DNA of 5,123 bases from CAZJJY01 sp964546445 (lineage in GTDB: Bacteria > Patescibacteriota > Microgenomatia > PFEM01 > JAPLYW01). The stretch lies in NCBI GenBank assembly GCA_964546445.1, contig CAZJJY010000033.1, positions 1-5,123 of the forward strand. The letters are read 5' to 3'. The notes below the pieces were generated by a model that had not been told where the DNA came from, ran no database searches, and was given only the letters and a program-made list of their open reading frames with translations. Positions 4,152-5,123 of this stretch are shown piece by piece (position 1 is the first letter of the stretch; every line of letters begins with the position of its first letter). The translations under genes and the position numbers were made by a program.

Positions 4152-5123
4152 TTTTCTTTTCGAGTTCAGATTCAAGTTCTTCAACTTTTTCTTCAAGGTC
4201 TTCTTTTTCTTTTTTAAACTTCTTATGTAGGAAGGCCGCCAGAAGTATAATAATGACGATTCCCAAGATAATAGCCGTAGCTAGTTTCCAAGGGAATACC
4301 CAAACATAAGCTAAAGCTTCGATAATTTGGCCAGTTTCGCCATAAGAAGCGGAAAGTTCTATCTTATATCTACCCATCATCCATTTTTTACCAACCTCAT
4401 TTTCGTACATTCTAGAAATATCAGGGAAAATATTATTTTCTTGAATTAGAACCTCGTCAATTTTTTTACCAAAAATACTAGTTAAAGAAATAATTCCCTT
4501 GGGTTTGATATGATAATTGCCTTTATTAAGAATCTCAGTACTAACTAAAATTGGTCCATATTCTGAGAAACGAGGAGCTTTTAATTGGGTGGCATAAGCA
4601 TTTTCTTTAACTGGTCCAGCAACTCTAAGGTAAACAAGCCCGGCAATTCTAAAAGTCGTTGGGGTAGTTCCTTCTTTAATCTCTCCAATTTCTATCCCAG
4701 CATTGCTAGTTGGTTCAAAGTAAACGGCAAAATATTTACCACCTGATTTGACACCTTCAGGAATCTTAAGTTTAGCTTGGATTTGAACGTTGTCTTTAGC
4801 GGCAATGCTTATCCTATCGTAGGGGAGAGTGACCCAAGAAGCAGCCGCATAATCTGGAGAAAGCTCGTTCTCTTGTTCTAAAAAAGTAGGGGAGCCATCA
4901 TCGTTTTCAACAATAAAATTAACTGCCTTTATGATTCCAGAAACTGGAGTATCACCGCGATTATAAAATTTAAGATTAACGGCCGTTATTTCTCCTGGAT
5001 CAACAGTTATTTCCTGGCGAGAGGGAGCTACGGTAAAAGGGGCGATGTCAACAGCGGAAACATTTTTAGCTATTAAAAAGAAAAACAAAGCTGCAATAAC
5101 TAAAGCGGTAATGAAATATTTAT
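4144..5123 (-). CDS. DUF916-like secreted protein with membrane anchor and coiled-coil tail (5' end off window)
   Basis: This gene enters from beyond the right edge. The frame stays open past TTG 5088, and the residues upstream (KYFITALVIAALFFFLIAK) form a signal peptide, cleaved probably at VSA/VD, so the true start is outside the window. The mature part opens with FTVAPSRQEITVDPGE and NLKFYNRGDTPV, and later has ASWVTLP and KLKIPEGVKSGGKYFAVYF. These resemble DUF916, the peptidoglycan-binding domain of WxL-interacting proteins. A second beta-rich domain (about 165-262, counting from 5088) lies where those proteins carry DUF3324. A membrane helix (about 268-287) and a highly charged heptad-like tail (288-314, EDLEEKVEELESELEKK) end it, with the tail predicted in the cytoplasm. 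It likely helps organise surface proteins or bind the wall. It overlaps the next gene by 8 nt, implying coupled translation. The architecture is clear; the DUF916 match is by eye. Confidence 0.72.
   Translation of the reverse strand, partial: KYFITALVIAALFFFLIAKNVSAVDIAPFTVAPSRQEITVDPGEITAVNLKFYNRGDTPVSGIIKAVNFIVENDDGSPTFLEQENELSPDYAAASWVTLPYDRISIAAKDNVQIQAKLKIPEGVKSGGKYFAVYFEPTSNAGIEIGEIKEGTTPTTFRIAGLVYLRVAGPVKENAYATQLKAPRFSEYGPILVSTEILNKGNYHIKPKGIISLTSIFGKKIDEVLIQENNIFPDISRMYENEVGKKWMMGRYKIELSASYGETGQIIEALAYVWVFPWKLATAIILGIVIIILLAAFLHKKFKKEKEDLEEKVEELESELEKKSE

Noticed and set aside
4152..4196. Longer start (TTG 4196) for the envelope protein
   Set aside because: It would add 15 Lys/Asn-rich residues read from the coiled-coil coding region of the upstream gene and displace the signal peptide from the N-terminus. 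GTG 4151 in GTGAATAA fits better.
1..5123. tRNA, rRNA, CRISPR array or riboswitch
   Set aside because: No cloverleaf, rRNA-like stretch, regularly spaced repeats or structured leader was seen; nearly all the window is coding, and the two intergenic gaps are under 100 bp.

Overview
This is an AT-rich window from a bacterium using the standard code: TGG serves for Trp, TGA appears only as a stop, and Shine-Dalgarno-like and sigma70-like signals are present. The gene content is a reversed AbiE-type toxin-antitoxin pair, a small membrane-anchored bacterial Ig-like protein, an AAA/DUF4143 ATPase and two signal-peptide proteins with membrane anchors. This mix would fit a Patescibacteria/CPR (Microgenomates-like) genome. 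That placement rests on family content and base composition only.

Left part (1-1779, plus strand): three tightly overlapping genes. An AbiEii-like nucleotidyltransferase toxin is followed by an AbiEi-like winged-helix antitoxin (19-nt overlap), then by a one-pass membrane protein with an external Big_1/invasin-like domain (11-nt overlap). The toxin comes first, the reverse of the classical abiEi-abiEii order. A perfect 7-bp-arm palindrome lies just before the preferred toxin start and could be its operator.

Middle (1780-3237): an ATPase gene with its own strong promoter, probably transcribed with almost no leader. After it comes a 90-bp spacer with two dyads and a perfect TTGACA box, which looks like a regulated promoter that has lost its gene.

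Right part (3234-5123, minus strand): two translationally coupled genes entering from beyond the right edge. The first is a DUF916-like secreted protein with a membrane anchor and coiled-coil tail. The second is a protein with a signal peptide, two related beta-sandwich repeats and two C-terminal hydrophobic segments. They probably act together at the cell envelope.

The most notable structure is a duplication that the gene list does not explain. The last 22 codons and stop of the Ig-like gene (1711-1779) recur at 3239-3307 as a headless remnant. By hand count 56 of 69 bases match, and 20 of 22 encoded residues are identical with mostly synonymous changes. The ATPase gene and the orphan promoter lie between the two copies, and the minus-strand gene reads its C-terminal tail through the antisense of the remnant. 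This points to a paralogous Ig-like gene, perhaps a whole module, that was deleted or displaced here, leaving the ATPase as cargo between imperfect direct repeats.
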